Shown one piece after another: positions 47,501 to 56,053 of a stretch of DNA of 64,000 bases; position 1 is the stretch's first letter; every line of letters starts with the position of its first letter. Both the position numbers and the translations under genes were made by a program. The stretch comes from Polyangiaceae bacterium (GTDB lineage: Bacteria; Myxococcota_A; Polyangia; Polyangiales; Polyangiaceae), in NCBI GenBank assembly GCA_025937895.1, contig JAICQL010000006.1, forward strand, positions 23,953 through 87,952, read 5' to 3'. The notes under the pieces are model-generated. The model was not told where the DNA came from, did not search any database, and saw only the letters and a list, made by a program, of their open reading frames with translations.

Positions 47501-48247
47501 ATGAAACGACGCGCGCTCGGGCGGTTCTTCGCGCTCGGCTCGGCGGGGGTGCTCCTGCTGGGCGCCGCTTGTGCGTTGCCGCCGGCCGTGACCGCGGGGG
47601 ATCCGCCGCTCGCCCCCGAGGCGAATGGTGAGCCGCTACCCGCGCCCCCGGGCTTGAGCGAAGAGCAACACCGCACCCTGCGCGCCGGCGGCAGGGTGGA
47701 GCAGTTCGTGGAGCTCGAGCGAGACGGCCAGCGCTACGTGGGCGGCGTCTCGTATGCGCTGGTCCGCGCGGAGCCGCGTCAGGTGTTCGACGTGCTCAAC
47801 GGGCTGTCGACCCTGGCACAGGTGCTGCCCCGGACGCGCAGCACGCGCATCCTGGAGCGCAGCGGTAACCGGGTGCGGGTCGAGCTGGAGCAGGGGACGA
47901 GCGTGGTCTCCACCACCTTCACGGTCTTCTTCGAGCTGGAGCCACCGGACGGGCGCTATGACCCGCGCGTGGTGCGCTTCTGGCTGGATCCGTCGCAGCC
48001 GCACAGCATCGACGACGTGTGGGGCTTCTTCCGGGCCACGCGCTATGACGACACGCACTCGCTGGTGTCCGTGGGGGCGCTGGTGGATCTGGGGCCGGGG
48101 CTGATCCGCATGCTGTTCGAGGAGCGCATCCAGCGCTCGATCCTGCGTACGCCCAATCGCATCCGTGACACCGTGGAGCGCACCCATGGCACTCCGGAGC
48201 AGACGCGGACGGCGGTGCCGTCGCCCGTCACGGCGCTCGAAGAGTAG
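47501..48247 (+). CDS. Exported SRPBCC/START-like protein
   Basis: 248 residues from ATG 47501; GTG 47492 is possible. A signal sequence (FFALGSAGVLLLGAACALP) ends at a Cys, so it may be a lipoprotein. The mature part is a single domain with the helix-grip pattern of START-like/polyketide cyclase proteins (VGGVSYALVRAEPRQVFDVL, LSTLAQVLPRTRSTRI, VSTTFTVFFELEPPDG, SIDDVWGFFRATRYDD). These folds bind lipids or hydrophobic molecules, but the ligand cannot be told. It starts 19 bases after the preceding surface protein gene and overlaps the convergent MFS gene by 20 bases. Confidence 0.75.
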   Translation: MKRRALGRFFALGSAGVLLLGAACALPPAVTAGDPPLAPEANGEPLPAPPGLSEEQHRTLRAGGRVEQFVELERDGQRYVGGVSYALVRAEPRQVFDVLNGLSTLAQVLPRTRSTRILERSGNRVRVELEQGTSVVSTTFTVFFELEPPDGRYDPRVVRFWLDPSQPHSIDDVWGFFRATRYDDTHSLVSVGALVDLGPGLIRMLFEERIQRSILRTPNRIRDTVERTHGTPEQTRTAVPSPVTALEE

Positions 48248-49541
48248 ACCCCGTTGCCTGCTGCAGGGCAGCCCGGCGCGGCTCCGCCAGCCGGGACAGC
48301 AGCAACAACGAGCCCAGCAGCAGCCCCGCGGACAGCCAGGCCAGGGCTTCGAAGCTGGTCGTGAGCTGGCGCACCAGCGCCGCGAGCATGACGGCCCCGA
48401 GCAAGCCCGCCAGGTGGCTGAGGCCGATCACGGTCTGGTAGCTCATGCGCTGGGCGAAGTCGCTCATCTCCAGATCGAGTGTGGCCACGCCCACGCTGCC
48501 CAGCCCGATCGCCCAGCCGAGCGCCAGGAACTCCAGCTGGAAGCCGAGCGCGCTGCTCAGCACGGGTGAAGCGGCCGCCACCAGCACGGACCCCGCCAGC
48601 GACAGCAGCATCACGTCGCGCCCTCCGCTGCGGTCGCCCAGGTAGCCGCCCATCATGTTGCCTACCACCGAGCCCAGCATCTGGAACATCAGCAGCTGAC
48701 CCAGAAAGGCGTCTCCGGTGTGCAGCACCTGCAAGGCGCGCAGGCCCAGAAACGGCAGCACCACGAACAGGCCCGAGAACAGCGCGCGCGCGCCGAGGTA
48801 GCTGGCCATGCGCGGATCCTGGCGCACGATGTTGCGCATGCTGCGGGCGTGGCTCCACCAGGTCTTCTCCCCGCTGTGCCGGGTGCTGGGCAGGTTTGGC
48901 TCGCGCGTGAAGGCGAACACGCCGTACGAGGCAGTCATCAAGGCGAACACGCCCAGGTGAAGCAAGCCGTACGCGCGTAGCAGGGCATGCCCCCGCAGCA
49001 CCAGCTCCACCACCTGCCCGGCGCCCACGCCCAGCACGCCACCGAGCACGAAGCGCACGGCCCAGAGTGAAGCGCGCTTGTGCGCAGGGATGCTCTTGGC
49101 CACGTATTCGCGCCAGGCGGTGATCGAGACGCCGCCGGCTAGACCCGATGAGAGCGGCGCCAGCACCACCAGGGGCAGCAACCAGGAATCCCCGTCGCGG
49201 GCCAGCAGCAGCGCCAGCCCGACGAGCAGATAGGGCAGGCGCTGCAGCGCCCCGAGCCGCATGACGAAGGGCTTGAGAAACGGCAGGCGCTCCAGGCGAT
49301 GGGTGAGGAACAGGCTGGGCGTGAAGAAGCCCACCATCAGCAAGATGGGCGCGGCCGCGATCAGCCAGTCGGGCCCGCCCAGGGTCTCGATCATGCGTGG
49401 CGCGACCGTCTGCGGGTGCAGCAGCGCCACTCCGCCGATGTAGAAGCCGCCCTCCAGCGAGTGAGCGGCGTAGTTGCGCCGGAAGTGGCGACCCACCTCC
49501 TCGTGTTCGTGAGCGAACGGATCAGCGACTTGCAGTGACAT
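48228..49541 (-). CDS. Major facilitator superfamily transporter
   Basis: 437 residues from ATG 49541 (MSLQVADPFAHEHEEVGRHF). The frame continues upstream, but that part is charged and unlike a transporter. About 11-12 membrane segments are visible (GVALLHPQTVAPRMIETLGG, PILLMVGFFTPSLFL, VVLAPLSSGLAGGVSITAW, FGLRALQVLHTG-type line, LLSLAGSVLVAAASPVLSS). A GYLGDRSGGRDVM loop resembles the MFS motif A between segments. The N-terminus resembles the BtlA/MFS_1 group seen beside exporter genes, but the substrate is unknown. It is alone on its strand between plus-strand genes. Confidence 0.85.
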   Translation of the reverse strand: MSLQVADPFAHEHEEVGRHFRRNYAAHSLEGGFYIGGVALLHPQTVAPRMIETLGGPDWLIAAAPILLMVGFFTPSLFLTHRLERLPFLKPFVMRLGALQRLPYLLVGLALLLARDGDSWLLPLVVLAPLSSGLAGGVSITAWREYVAKSIPAHKRASLWAVRFVLGGVLGVGAGQVVELVLRGHALLRAYGLLHLGVFALMTASYGVFAFTREPNLPSTRHSGEKTWWSHARSMRNIVRQDPRMASYLGARALFSGLFVVLPFLGLRALQVLHTGDAFLGQLLMFQMLGSVVGNMMGGYLGDRSGGRDVMLLSLAGSVLVAAASPVLSSALGFQLEFLALGWAIGLGSVGVATLDLEMSDFAQRMSYQTVIGLSHLAGLLGAVMLAALVRQLTTSFEALAWLSAGLLLGSLLLLSRLAEPRRAALQQATGSTLRAP

Positions 49542-49741
49542 GGCAGCGCGGCTCTTCACGGGGGAGAGGAGCCACGGCTCGCGCGTTCTAGTGCAACGCG
49601 GGCGTCTGGCAACGTGGATGAGCTGCAATCCCGCGGGCCTGGGCTTCAGGGCTGTAGAATCCCCGTGAACTTGTCGCTAGGTCCTGACACAGGCTAAAGA
49701 AAGGGGCGCCCCGCCGGCCGGCGTGGCGTTTCGGGTGAACC

Positions 49742-50674
49742 ATGCTGGGACGACTCGCCGTCGTGACGCTCAACACCTACCGTGAGGCCGTTCGCGCTCG
49801 CGTGTTGCACGGTCTATTTGCACTGGCGCTGGTCACGGCAGGTTACTGCGTCGTGGTCGGACAGCTGTCGACGGGCAACGCCCCGCGGGTGCTCAGCAAC
49901 CTGGGCGCGGCGAGCGTGGCGCTGTACGGGGCCGCAGTGGCGATCGTGCTGAGCGCCACGGCGCTGCACCGCGAGATCGAGCTGAAGACGCTGTTTCCGA
50001 TTCTGGCGCGGCCGATCGCTCGCTGGGAGTACGTGCTGGGCAAATACCTGGGCACCGTCCTGACTCTGAGCGTGTTCGTGCTGGGCAACGCCGCGGTGTT
50101 CCTGGCGGCGCTGGCGGTCGCAGGATCGACGCCCGTGTGGCAGCCGCTGGCGGCCGCGCTCGTGGTGGTGGTGGCGCTGGGCTTGCTCGCCTGGCGGCTG
50201 CCGGCCTTCGCCACATACGCACCTGCGCTGGCGGCGGTGCTGTTGACCCTGGTGACGGCGTGGCTCGCTCGCCATGCGCCAGATGATCGCCGCGTGCTGC
50301 TCTGCTCGGCCGTGCTCACGGTCCTGGAAGTGGGGGTGGTCGGCGCCATCGCGCTCTTGTTTTCTTCCTTCTCTTCGCCCTTTCTCACCGCCATTCTCAC
50401 GCTGGGCGTGTTCATCGTGGGGCGCTCCGCCGACATGCTGGCAGCCTTGCCGCCGCGCCTCTTCGGCGACACCCTGGCGCAGCTGGGCACCGTGCTCGCG
50501 CGCGTCGTGCCGAACCTGATGCTGTATGTGCCGGAGCGCGCGGTGCTCACGGGAGAGAGCCTGGAGGGCGCCGGGTTCGGGTACCTGGGGCTCGCGGCGG
50601 TGCAGACGCTGGCCTGGGCCATCATCCTGCTCGGTCTGGCCAGCTGGATCTTCCGGCGCCGGGATCTCACGTGA
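49742..50674 (+). CDS. ABC-2-type membrane permease
   Basis: 310 residues with six membrane segments (GLFALALVTAGYCVVVGQLS, ASVALYGAAVAIVLSATALH, LTLSVFVLGNAAVFLAALAV, VALGLLAWRLPAFATYAPAL, AILTLGVFIVGRSADMLAAL, TLAWAIILLGLASWIF). The N-terminal pattern TLNTYREAVRARV and the cytoplasmic line REIELKTLFPILARPIARWE are usual in permeases of ABC-2 export systems with a separate ATPase. The ATPase is not in the window, so it must be elsewhere. The stop overlaps the next start (GTGA). Confidence 0.88.
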   Translation: MLGRLAVVTLNTYREAVRARVLHGLFALALVTAGYCVVVGQLSTGNAPRVLSNLGAASVALYGAAVAIVLSATALHREIELKTLFPILARPIARWEYVLGKYLGTVLTLSVFVLGNAAVFLAALAVAGSTPVWQPLAAALVVVVALGLLAWRLPAFATYAPALAAVLLTLVTAWLARHAPDDRRVLLCSAVLTVLEVGVVGAIALLFSSFSSPFLTAILTLGVFIVGRSADMLAALPPRLFGDTLAQLGTVLARVVPNLMLYVPERAVLTGESLEGAGFGYLGLAAVQTLAWAIILLGLASWIFRRRDLT

Positions 50675-51273
50675 GCCGTGGCTGGCGCTGCGCCGCTCAG
50701 GCCTTGCTGCTGGTGCTGCTGAGCGCGGCAGCGTTCGCCGAGCGCACCTGGAGCCAGGGCCAGGCTGAGCTGGCAGCCAGCCGTGCCGCTCTCGAGGCAG
50801 GTGAGCTGGAGCGATCCATCCGGCACGCCAGGCACGCCGCAAGCGCGTACGTTCCCGGCGCCGGCCATGTGCAGGTGGCCGCCGAGCAACTGCGGGCGCT
50901 CGCGCGCGAGGCAGAGCGCGGCGGTGAGCGTGAGCTCGCGGCCAGCGCCTGGCAAGCGCTGCGCGCGGCAGTGCTGGAGCACCCGCCCTTCTCCCGGCAA
51001 GGGCAAGCCCAGCTGGGCCTGGCCAGCGCAAACCTGGCGCGCCTGCGCGGCTTCGCCAGCCCCGCGGCGGCCGGTCTGGAGCAGCCCACGGCATCGGCTG
51101 TCTCACGATCGCTGCTCGGGCTAGGGTTTCTGGGCGCGCTCGCCGGCCTGAGCTGGTTGTGTGTGTGTGCCTGGAGCGCGGACGGCAGCTGGCAGCTGGC
51201 CCGCGCGCTCTGGCCCGTGCTGGGCTGGTGCAGCGGAGCGCTGCTCCTGGCCTGGGCACTGTTGCATGGCTGA
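50671..51273 (+). CDS. Small membrane protein coupled to the ABC-2 permease
   Basis: 200 residues, family not recognised. An N-terminal hydrophobic segment (CAAQALLLVLLSAAAFAE) may be a signal or anchor. The middle is helical with Ala/Glu/Arg heptad-like repeats, possibly TPR-like (LAASRAALEAGELERSIRHA, AAEQLRALAREAERGGEREL). Two membrane segments end the protein (SLLGLGFLGALAGLSWLCVC, WPVLGWCSGALLLAWALL). The GTG start overlaps the permease stop and the stop overlaps xerC by 8 bases, so all three genes are cotranslated. It may be an accessory subunit of the transporter. Confidence 0.75.
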   Translation: MSRGWRCAAQALLLVLLSAAAFAERTWSQGQAELAASRAALEAGELERSIRHARHAASAYVPGAGHVQVAAEQLRALAREAERGGERELAASAWQALRAAVLEHPPFSRQGQAQLGLASANLARLRGFASPAAAGLEQPTASAVSRSLLGLGFLGALAGLSWLCVCAWSADGSWQLARALWPVLGWCSGALLLAWALLHG

Positions 51274-52231
51274 GCTCGATCCCACCCTCACCCAGGCGAT
51301 CGCCGGATTTGTCCGCCACCTCCAGGGGGAGCGCCGCGTCTCTCCCCACACCAGCGCCGCGTACGGGCGCGATCTGGCGCAGCTCGCCGCTTTCCTGGAG
51401 CGGCGCAGCGGGCAACCCGTACGCCTGAGCCAGGTGGAGAAGCCGGAGCTGCGCGCCTGGCTGGGAGAGCTTGCCCGCGAGCTCAGCAGCGGCAGCATCG
51501 CCCGCAAGCTGGCCAGCGTTCGCACGTTCTATCGCTATCTGCGCCGCGCCGAGCCGGGACGGGACAATCCCGCGCAGGGGCTGGCCACGCCGCGCGTGAA
51601 GCGCCCGTTGCCGCTGGTGGTACGGGCGGAGTCGGCAGCCGAGCTGATGACGGCGCCTGCGGCCGCGGCCGTCTCGCCGGAGCTGGCTCGCGCGCTGCAG
51701 CTGCGAGATCGCCTGCTGCTGGAGCTGCTGTACGGCTGTGGGCTGCGGGTGAGCGAGCTATGCCGGCTGGATCTGGACGCGCTCTCCGAGGAGCGAGATC
51801 AGCTGAGCGTGCTGGGTAAAGGTCGCAAGGAGCGGCTGGTGCCCGTGGGGCAGCTGTGCCGGAACGCGCTGCTCGCATACCTGCCCGAGCGGGCGCTGCT
51901 CCGTCATCCCCGCACGGGTTACCAGGATGAGCGTGCTCTGTTGCTCGGGCGCCGCGGGCGGCGGCTGGGCGTGCGGCAGGTGCAGCACCTGCTGCGCCGC
52001 CACGGTGCGCTGGCGCTGGGGCGCTCCGATCTGCATCCACACGCGCTCCGTCACATGTGCGCTACGCACATGCTGGAGGGCGGCGCGGATCTGCGGGTCA
52101 TCCAGGAATTCTTGGGACACGAGAGCCTGTCCACCACGCAGCGCTATACCCATCTGTCGGTGGAGCGCTTGCTGCAGGTGTACGACCGCGCCCATCCGTT
52201 GGCGGCGGCGGGCAAGCGCGCGCGCAGGTAG
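51266..52231 (+). CDS. xerC: Site-specific tyrosine recombinase XerC
   Basis: 321 residues from ATG 51266, which overlaps the preceding stop. Xer recombinases resolve chromosome dimers at dif. The N-terminal SAM-like domain (VRHLQGERRVSPHTSAAYGR) is followed by the catalytic domain with R161 (GCGLRVSELC), K185 (LGKGRKERLVP), H259-xx-R262 (HPHALRH), H285 (LGHES) and the Tyr nucleophile Y294 (TTQRYTHL). The end VYDRAHPLA is more like XerC than XerD. It is a chromosomal housekeeping gene; no integrase-linked att sites are seen nearby. Confidence 0.93.
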   Translation: MAELDPTLTQAIAGFVRHLQGERRVSPHTSAAYGRDLAQLAAFLERRSGQPVRLSQVEKPELRAWLGELARELSSGSIARKLASVRTFYRYLRRAEPGRDNPAQGLATPRVKRPLPLVVRAESAAELMTAPAAAAVSPELARALQLRDRLLLELLYGCGLRVSELCRLDLDALSEERDQLSVLGKGRKERLVPVGQLCRNALLAYLPERALLRHPRTGYQDERALLLGRRGRRLGVRQVQHLLRRHGALALGRSDLHPHALRHMCATHMLEGGADLRVIQEFLGHESLSTTQRYTHLSVERLLQVYDRAHPLAAAGKRARR

Positions 52232-52349
52232 CGCGCGGAAAATCCAGAGGGGCTGCATCGGCCGCGAGGGAGGGCTTCAGGGCACGGGCCATGGCCGCAT
52301 TTTTGGCACGAGCGGTTCCAAATTCCCGCGGACCGTGTAAGGAGCGCCC

Positions 52350-53501
52350 ATGCAGCTCAAGTACGGATGTAATCCCCACCAGCTCTTCGCGTCGGCCGAT
52401 CCGATCGGGGCCGCGCCCGTGGAGCTACTGAATGGTCAGCCCTCGCTGATCAACTGGCTGGACGCGTTGAATGCCTGGCAGCTGGTGCGCGAGCTCTCCC
52501 AGGCCTTGAAGCTGCCTGCTGCCGCCAGCTTCAAGCACGTTTCGCCCTCGGGCGTTGCGGTGGGCACGCCGCTCTCTGCCGAGCTCGCCGAGGCGTATGA
52601 GGTGACGGGGCGCGAGCTCAGCCCGACGGCGCTGGCGTACGTGCGGGCCCGCGGCGCGGACCCGAAGTGCTCCTTCGGTGATTTCGTGGCCATCTCCCAT
52701 CCGATCGATGAATCGACAGCGGACTATCTGAAGAGCGTGGTGTCGGACGGCGTCATCGCGCCAGGGTTCGAGGGCAATGCCCTGCGCACGCTGTCCGAGA
52801 AGAAGAGCGGCAGCTTCATCGTGCTGCGCGCCGATCCCAGCTTCGAGCCACCGCAGCGCGAGAGCCGCGAGGTCTTCGGCATGCGCATCACGCAGGATCG
52901 CAACGCGCACGTGTTCACCGCGGCCGATCTGAAGGACGTGGTGTGCGGCGAGCTGGACGACGCTGCGCGGCGCGATCTGGTGCTGGGCTACGCTGCGCTC
53001 AAGTACACGCAGTCCAACTCCGTGGGCTTCGCCATGGACGGGCAGATGATCGGCATCGGCGCAGGCCAGCAGTCGCGCGTGGACTGCACCAAGCTGGCAG
53101 GTGGCAAGGCGGATGTGTGGCAGCTGCGGCGCCACCCGAAGGTGCTGGGCCTGCGCTTCCGCCCGGAGGTCAAGCGGCAGGAGCGGATCAACTGGCGGGT
53201 GCGCTACATCGAGGGCGATCTGACCCGCTTCGAGGAGCGCGCGCTGAGCGAGGCGCTGGAGGGGCCGTACGAGCCGCTCAGCGCGGCGGAGAAGCAGGAG
53301 TTCGCGAGCCGCATCAGCGGAGTGAGCTTGATCTCGGACGGCTTCATCCCGTTCCGCGACAACATCGATCACGCGCAGCGCCACGGGGTGAAGTACATCG
53401 CTCAACCGGGTGGCTCGACCCGCGACGCGGAGATCGAGCAGGCTTGCCGCGAATACGGCATCACGATGGTGCACACGCACGTGCGCGCCTTTCACCACTG
53501 A
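52350..53501 (+). CDS. Standalone AICAR transformylase (PurH-like without IMP cyclohydrolase)
   Basis: 383 residues. It formylates AICAR to FAICAR with 10-formyl-THF in purine synthesis. The whole protein is AICARFT: KYGCNPHQ at the start, K62-H63 in SFKHVSPSG, GDFVAISHPIDESTADYLK, VDCTKLAGGKADVWQLRRH and QPGGSTRDAEIE near the end. The N-terminal MGS-like cyclohydrolase domain of normal PurH is missing, and no upstream piece of it is present: the ATG at 52350 begins at the AICARFT part itself. A separate IMP cyclohydrolase would be needed elsewhere. Standalone AICARFT proteins of this type exist in some bacteria. Confidence 0.93.
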   Translation: MQLKYGCNPHQLFASADPIGAAPVELLNGQPSLINWLDALNAWQLVRELSQALKLPAAASFKHVSPSGVAVGTPLSAELAEAYEVTGRELSPTALAYVRARGADPKCSFGDFVAISHPIDESTADYLKSVVSDGVIAPGFEGNALRTLSEKKSGSFIVLRADPSFEPPQRESREVFGMRITQDRNAHVFTAADLKDVVCGELDDAARRDLVLGYAALKYTQSNSVGFAMDGQMIGIGAGQQSRVDCTKLAGGKADVWQLRRHPKVLGLRFRPEVKRQERINWRVRYIEGDLTRFEERALSEALEGPYEPLSAAEKQEFASRISGVSLISDGFIPFRDNIDHAQRHGVKYIAQPGGSTRDAEIEQACREYGITMVHTHVRAFHH

Positions 53502-53553
53502 CGTGCTGGAGCCTGGCGGAGCCCTCACGCTGGGCCCGCCAGTAGACGGAGCT

Positions 53554-54960
53554 TCAGGGCGCGGCGGCGGCCGCTGCCAGAGCCGGCGGCAGCTCGCCGC
53601 TGGCTCGCAGCAACCGCACTCGAGTGCCGCTCTGCAGTGCCTGCTGCTGCCGTGTCGTGAACATCGAGGCCAGGGATGCAGCCTCGACCTCCGAGGCCAG
53701 CTCGATTGTCCAGCTCACCGCCGTCTGCTGATTGCCGAAGGAGAAGGCCTCCAGCAGATCGCCGCGCCAGCTGAGCGCCAGCTGCCGTGCCTGCTCCAGC
53801 GTGGTAGAGCGGGGGCGGACGAGCAGGTACAGCGACCAGGCGCCGAGCGAGCTATACGCTTCGCGGACCAGGCCCTCCGGAGCCAGCGGCTCGGAGGCGC
53901 GCAAGCTGGGCGGCTCGCTGCTCGTGCCCCAGAGCGACGCCAGGATCTCGCGTACGCTGTCGGGCGGGTCCGCGAAGAGGGCTCGCACCCCGTCGGTGCC
54001 CTGCTCGGCCCAGACTCGCTCGACGTATTCGGCGCCGAAGGCGTAGGGCACGTTCTGCAGGGACGCGGTGTACAGGTCCGCTTCCAGGAACACGCCATCC
54101 TCCGCCTCGTTGCTGCGCCGGCGTAGATCCCCCGCCCAGTCCACGTTGGCGACGTTCACGCCCCAGAGCGCCGAGTACAGCCGTAGCTCGTGCAGCCGGG
54201 CCTCACCCTCGATCAGACAGTTGCCGCTCAGGTTGCCGTCGCTGTCCTGCTGGTGCGCCAGCGCGAAGGCATCCAGGTCGTGCTCGCGATCTTGCAAGGC
54301 GTGAATCAGCTCGTGCAACACCAGGGCCTGAATGGCCGGCGAGCCCGCGCCGATCACCCCGAGCGCGCCACCGTGGTCGATCACCACCAGTTCGCTGCTG
54401 TCCCGCCGGTAGTACGCGGAATAACCTCGCGCCAGGCGAGCTGCGAGCGCACCGGGATCGAAGGAGCTGGGCTGGGTGAGGTCCAACAAGACCAGCGCGC
54501 GTTCGAAGTGATTGGGCGAGGGCGGGGCGGTCAGCGAGAACGCCGCCAGCAGGTCCTGCTCCGCTTCTGCCTCGGACAGCAGCGTCACCGCCGGGCCCGA
54601 AGCCGCTGCCGCTCCCGCGTCTGCCACCGGTTCTGCGTTTGCCCCCGTGCCAGCGTCTGCCCCAGCCACCGCTGCTGGTGCAGCCGCGCCCCGCATGCAG
54701 CTGGCGATCTGCGCGAGGTTGTTCACGCACTCGGGCAAGCGCACATCGCAGCGGCCGTAGTCGAACTGCTCGCAGCCCGGTACGGGCACCGGCTCCGGAA
54801 AAGACGGGGGCAGCGCGCGGCGCTCGGGAGCGTCCTCGCCGCACGCCGCAGCCAGCAAAACTGCGCCGAGCCAGCGCCGCGTGCGGGCTGCCCCGATGCC
54901 TGCCACCTGCCGGGTGCGGTACGCAGCCCCAGCCTCAAACCGAGTGACGGACAAGCTCAC
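53554..54960 (-). CDS. Lipoprotein with a predicted zinc-metalloprotease site
   Basis: 468 residues. The GTG at 54960 overlaps the stop of the upstream gene (GTGA). A signal sequence ends at C40 (LGAVLLAAACGED), a likely lipobox; a GTG at 54906 would give a shorter, more usual signal. Four Cys (C63, C71, C78, C88) follow. After an Ala/Pro linker comes a helical domain with H216-E217-xx-H220 (LVLHELIHALQDREHD) and a later acidic site (GEARLHE), the HExxH plus Glu pattern of gluzincin-like metallopeptidases. I infer a periplasmic or surface peptidase; the family is not recognised. The end is Ala-rich. Confidence 0.8.
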   Translation of the reverse strand: MSLSVTRFEAGAAYRTRQVAGIGAARTRRWLGAVLLAAACGEDAPERRALPPSFPEPVPVPGCEQFDYGRCDVRLPECVNNLAQIASCMRGAAAPAAVAGADAGTGANAEPVADAGAAAASGPAVTLLSEAEAEQDLLAAFSLTAPPSPNHFERALVLLDLTQPSSFDPGALAARLARGYSAYYRRDSSELVVIDHGGALGVIGAGSPAIQALVLHELIHALQDREHDLDAFALAHQQDSDGNLSGNCLIEGEARLHELRLYSALWGVNVANVDWAGDLRRRSNEAEDGVFLEADLYTASLQNVPYAFGAEYVERVWAEQGTDGVRALFADPPDSVREILASLWGTSSEPPSLRASEPLAPEGLVREAYSSLGAWSLYLLVRPRSTTLEQARQLALSWRGDLLEAFSFGNQQTAVSWTIELASEVEAASLASMFTTRQQQALQSGTRVRLLRASGELPPALAAAAAAP

Positions 54961-55577
54961 GACTCCGGCGCGATGAGCACGAGCTCTTGATCCGACTCCA
55001 CAGTGGAGCCCACGCGTACGCTGACGCTGACCACGACCCCGGCGCTGGGCGCCTGCAGCTCATTCTCCATCTTCATCGCTTCCACGCTGAGCAGCGGAGT
55101 GCCGGCCTCTACCCGATCTCCAACCTTGACGCTCACCTTGACCACACGCCCCGGCATGGGTGCCGCCACCCGCGTGCCGCTGCTGCGAGCTGCGCTGGCC
55201 GCGGGCCGTACGCGGCGCTGCAGCTCGGTCTCCAGTTGCACGGGCAGCGCCTCGCCGTCAACGCGCACGCGCACCGCCGAGGCCGCGCGCGTGGGGCCGG
55301 CCGTTTCACGCTGCACCAGCACGCGGAAAGCCCGCCCGTCGACCTGGACCAGCGCTGGCCGACCGTGCCGGGCGGGCCGTAGCAGCTGGGCGTCGAGCAT
55401 CCGCTCGGCAGCTGCCACTCTGTTACTCGCCGCCGGCATACCAGCGCCGGCATCGAGGTCCGCCGCGGCAGCCTCGGCCGCAGCGCTCTCGGTCGGGGCC
55501 CAGAGCTGGCTACCGGTGGCGCAGCGCTCGAGGCGCAGCGGGAATTCTCGTCCGTTCAGTGTAACGAAGTAGCGCAT
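54957..55577 (-). CDS. Biotin carboxyl carrier protein
   Basis: 206 residues from ATG 55577. The C-terminal biotinyl domain is complete: VAAPMPGRVVKVSVKVGDRV, then EAMKMENEL with biotinylated K169, and GVVVSVSVRVGSTVESDQEL. The N-terminal half (MRYFVTLNGREFPLRLE and FRVLVQRE) is the kind found in stand-alone carriers of acyl-CoA carboxylases, such as propionyl- or methylcrotonyl-CoA carboxylase. No biotin carboxylase or carboxyltransferase lies in the window. The stop overlaps the start of the metalloprotease-like lipoprotein gene, an unexpected partner. Confidence 0.93.
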   Translation of the reverse strand: MRYFVTLNGREFPLRLERCATGSQLWAPTESAAAEAAAADLDAGAGMPAASNRVAAAERMLDAQLLRPARHGRPALVQVDGRAFRVLVQRETAGPTRAASAVRVRVDGEALPVQLETELQRRVRPAASAARSSGTRVAAPMPGRVVKVSVKVGDRVEAGTPLLSVEAMKMENELQAPSAGVVVSVSVRVGSTVESDQELVLIAPES

Positions 55578-56053
55578 GAGAGTAGGTGCGGGTGCGCGGG
55601 CGCCCGAGTGTAGCTCAGCGACACCAGCGGCGACAACTGACCTACCTGCGCAGCGTCGCCGTTCGTCCTGGACTGCGAGCGGGTGAGGCGGGGTCGAGCG
55701 CAGCGCGAACGACGGGGCCTGCGCGCGGGAGCCCAGGACGAAGCCCGGGCGCAGCGGAGCGCTGCTCGCTGCAGACATAGACGAAAGTTCCGCACCCTGG
55801 TTTGACCCTGCGCGTACGGCGGCTGCGCGCCTGGTGTCAGCGCGCCGAGGGCAGCGCCATGCGCATGACGATCGCGGCACTGATCTGCGAAAGAGGTGAG
55901 AAAAAGGGCCATGCGCAGCGCTCGTCATTCCTGCTCGCGGGCGCTGCGGCGCGCAGCAAAGTGGCTCGAGGCGCGACGCCCTCCAGCGTTCAGGGTTTGT
56001 ACAAACCACCGGCGCACACCTGAGGCGTGCGCTACATTGAAGATCAGTCGAGC
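55578..56053. other. Divergent intergenic region, no gene seen
   Basis: 476 bases between the biotin carrier gene (minus) and an exported hydrolase gene (plus). Frames crossing it are Arg-rich and not convincing. The promoters of both genes should lie here. The stretch 55985-56050 is AT-richer and includes ttgtacaaaccaccgg near 55996. No hairpin or repeat of note. Confidence 0.5.

Noticed and set aside
51266..52231. XerC as a phage or integron integrase
   Set aside because: Length, motif spacing and operon position are those of the chromosomal Xer proteins, and no attachment site or cargo is seen.
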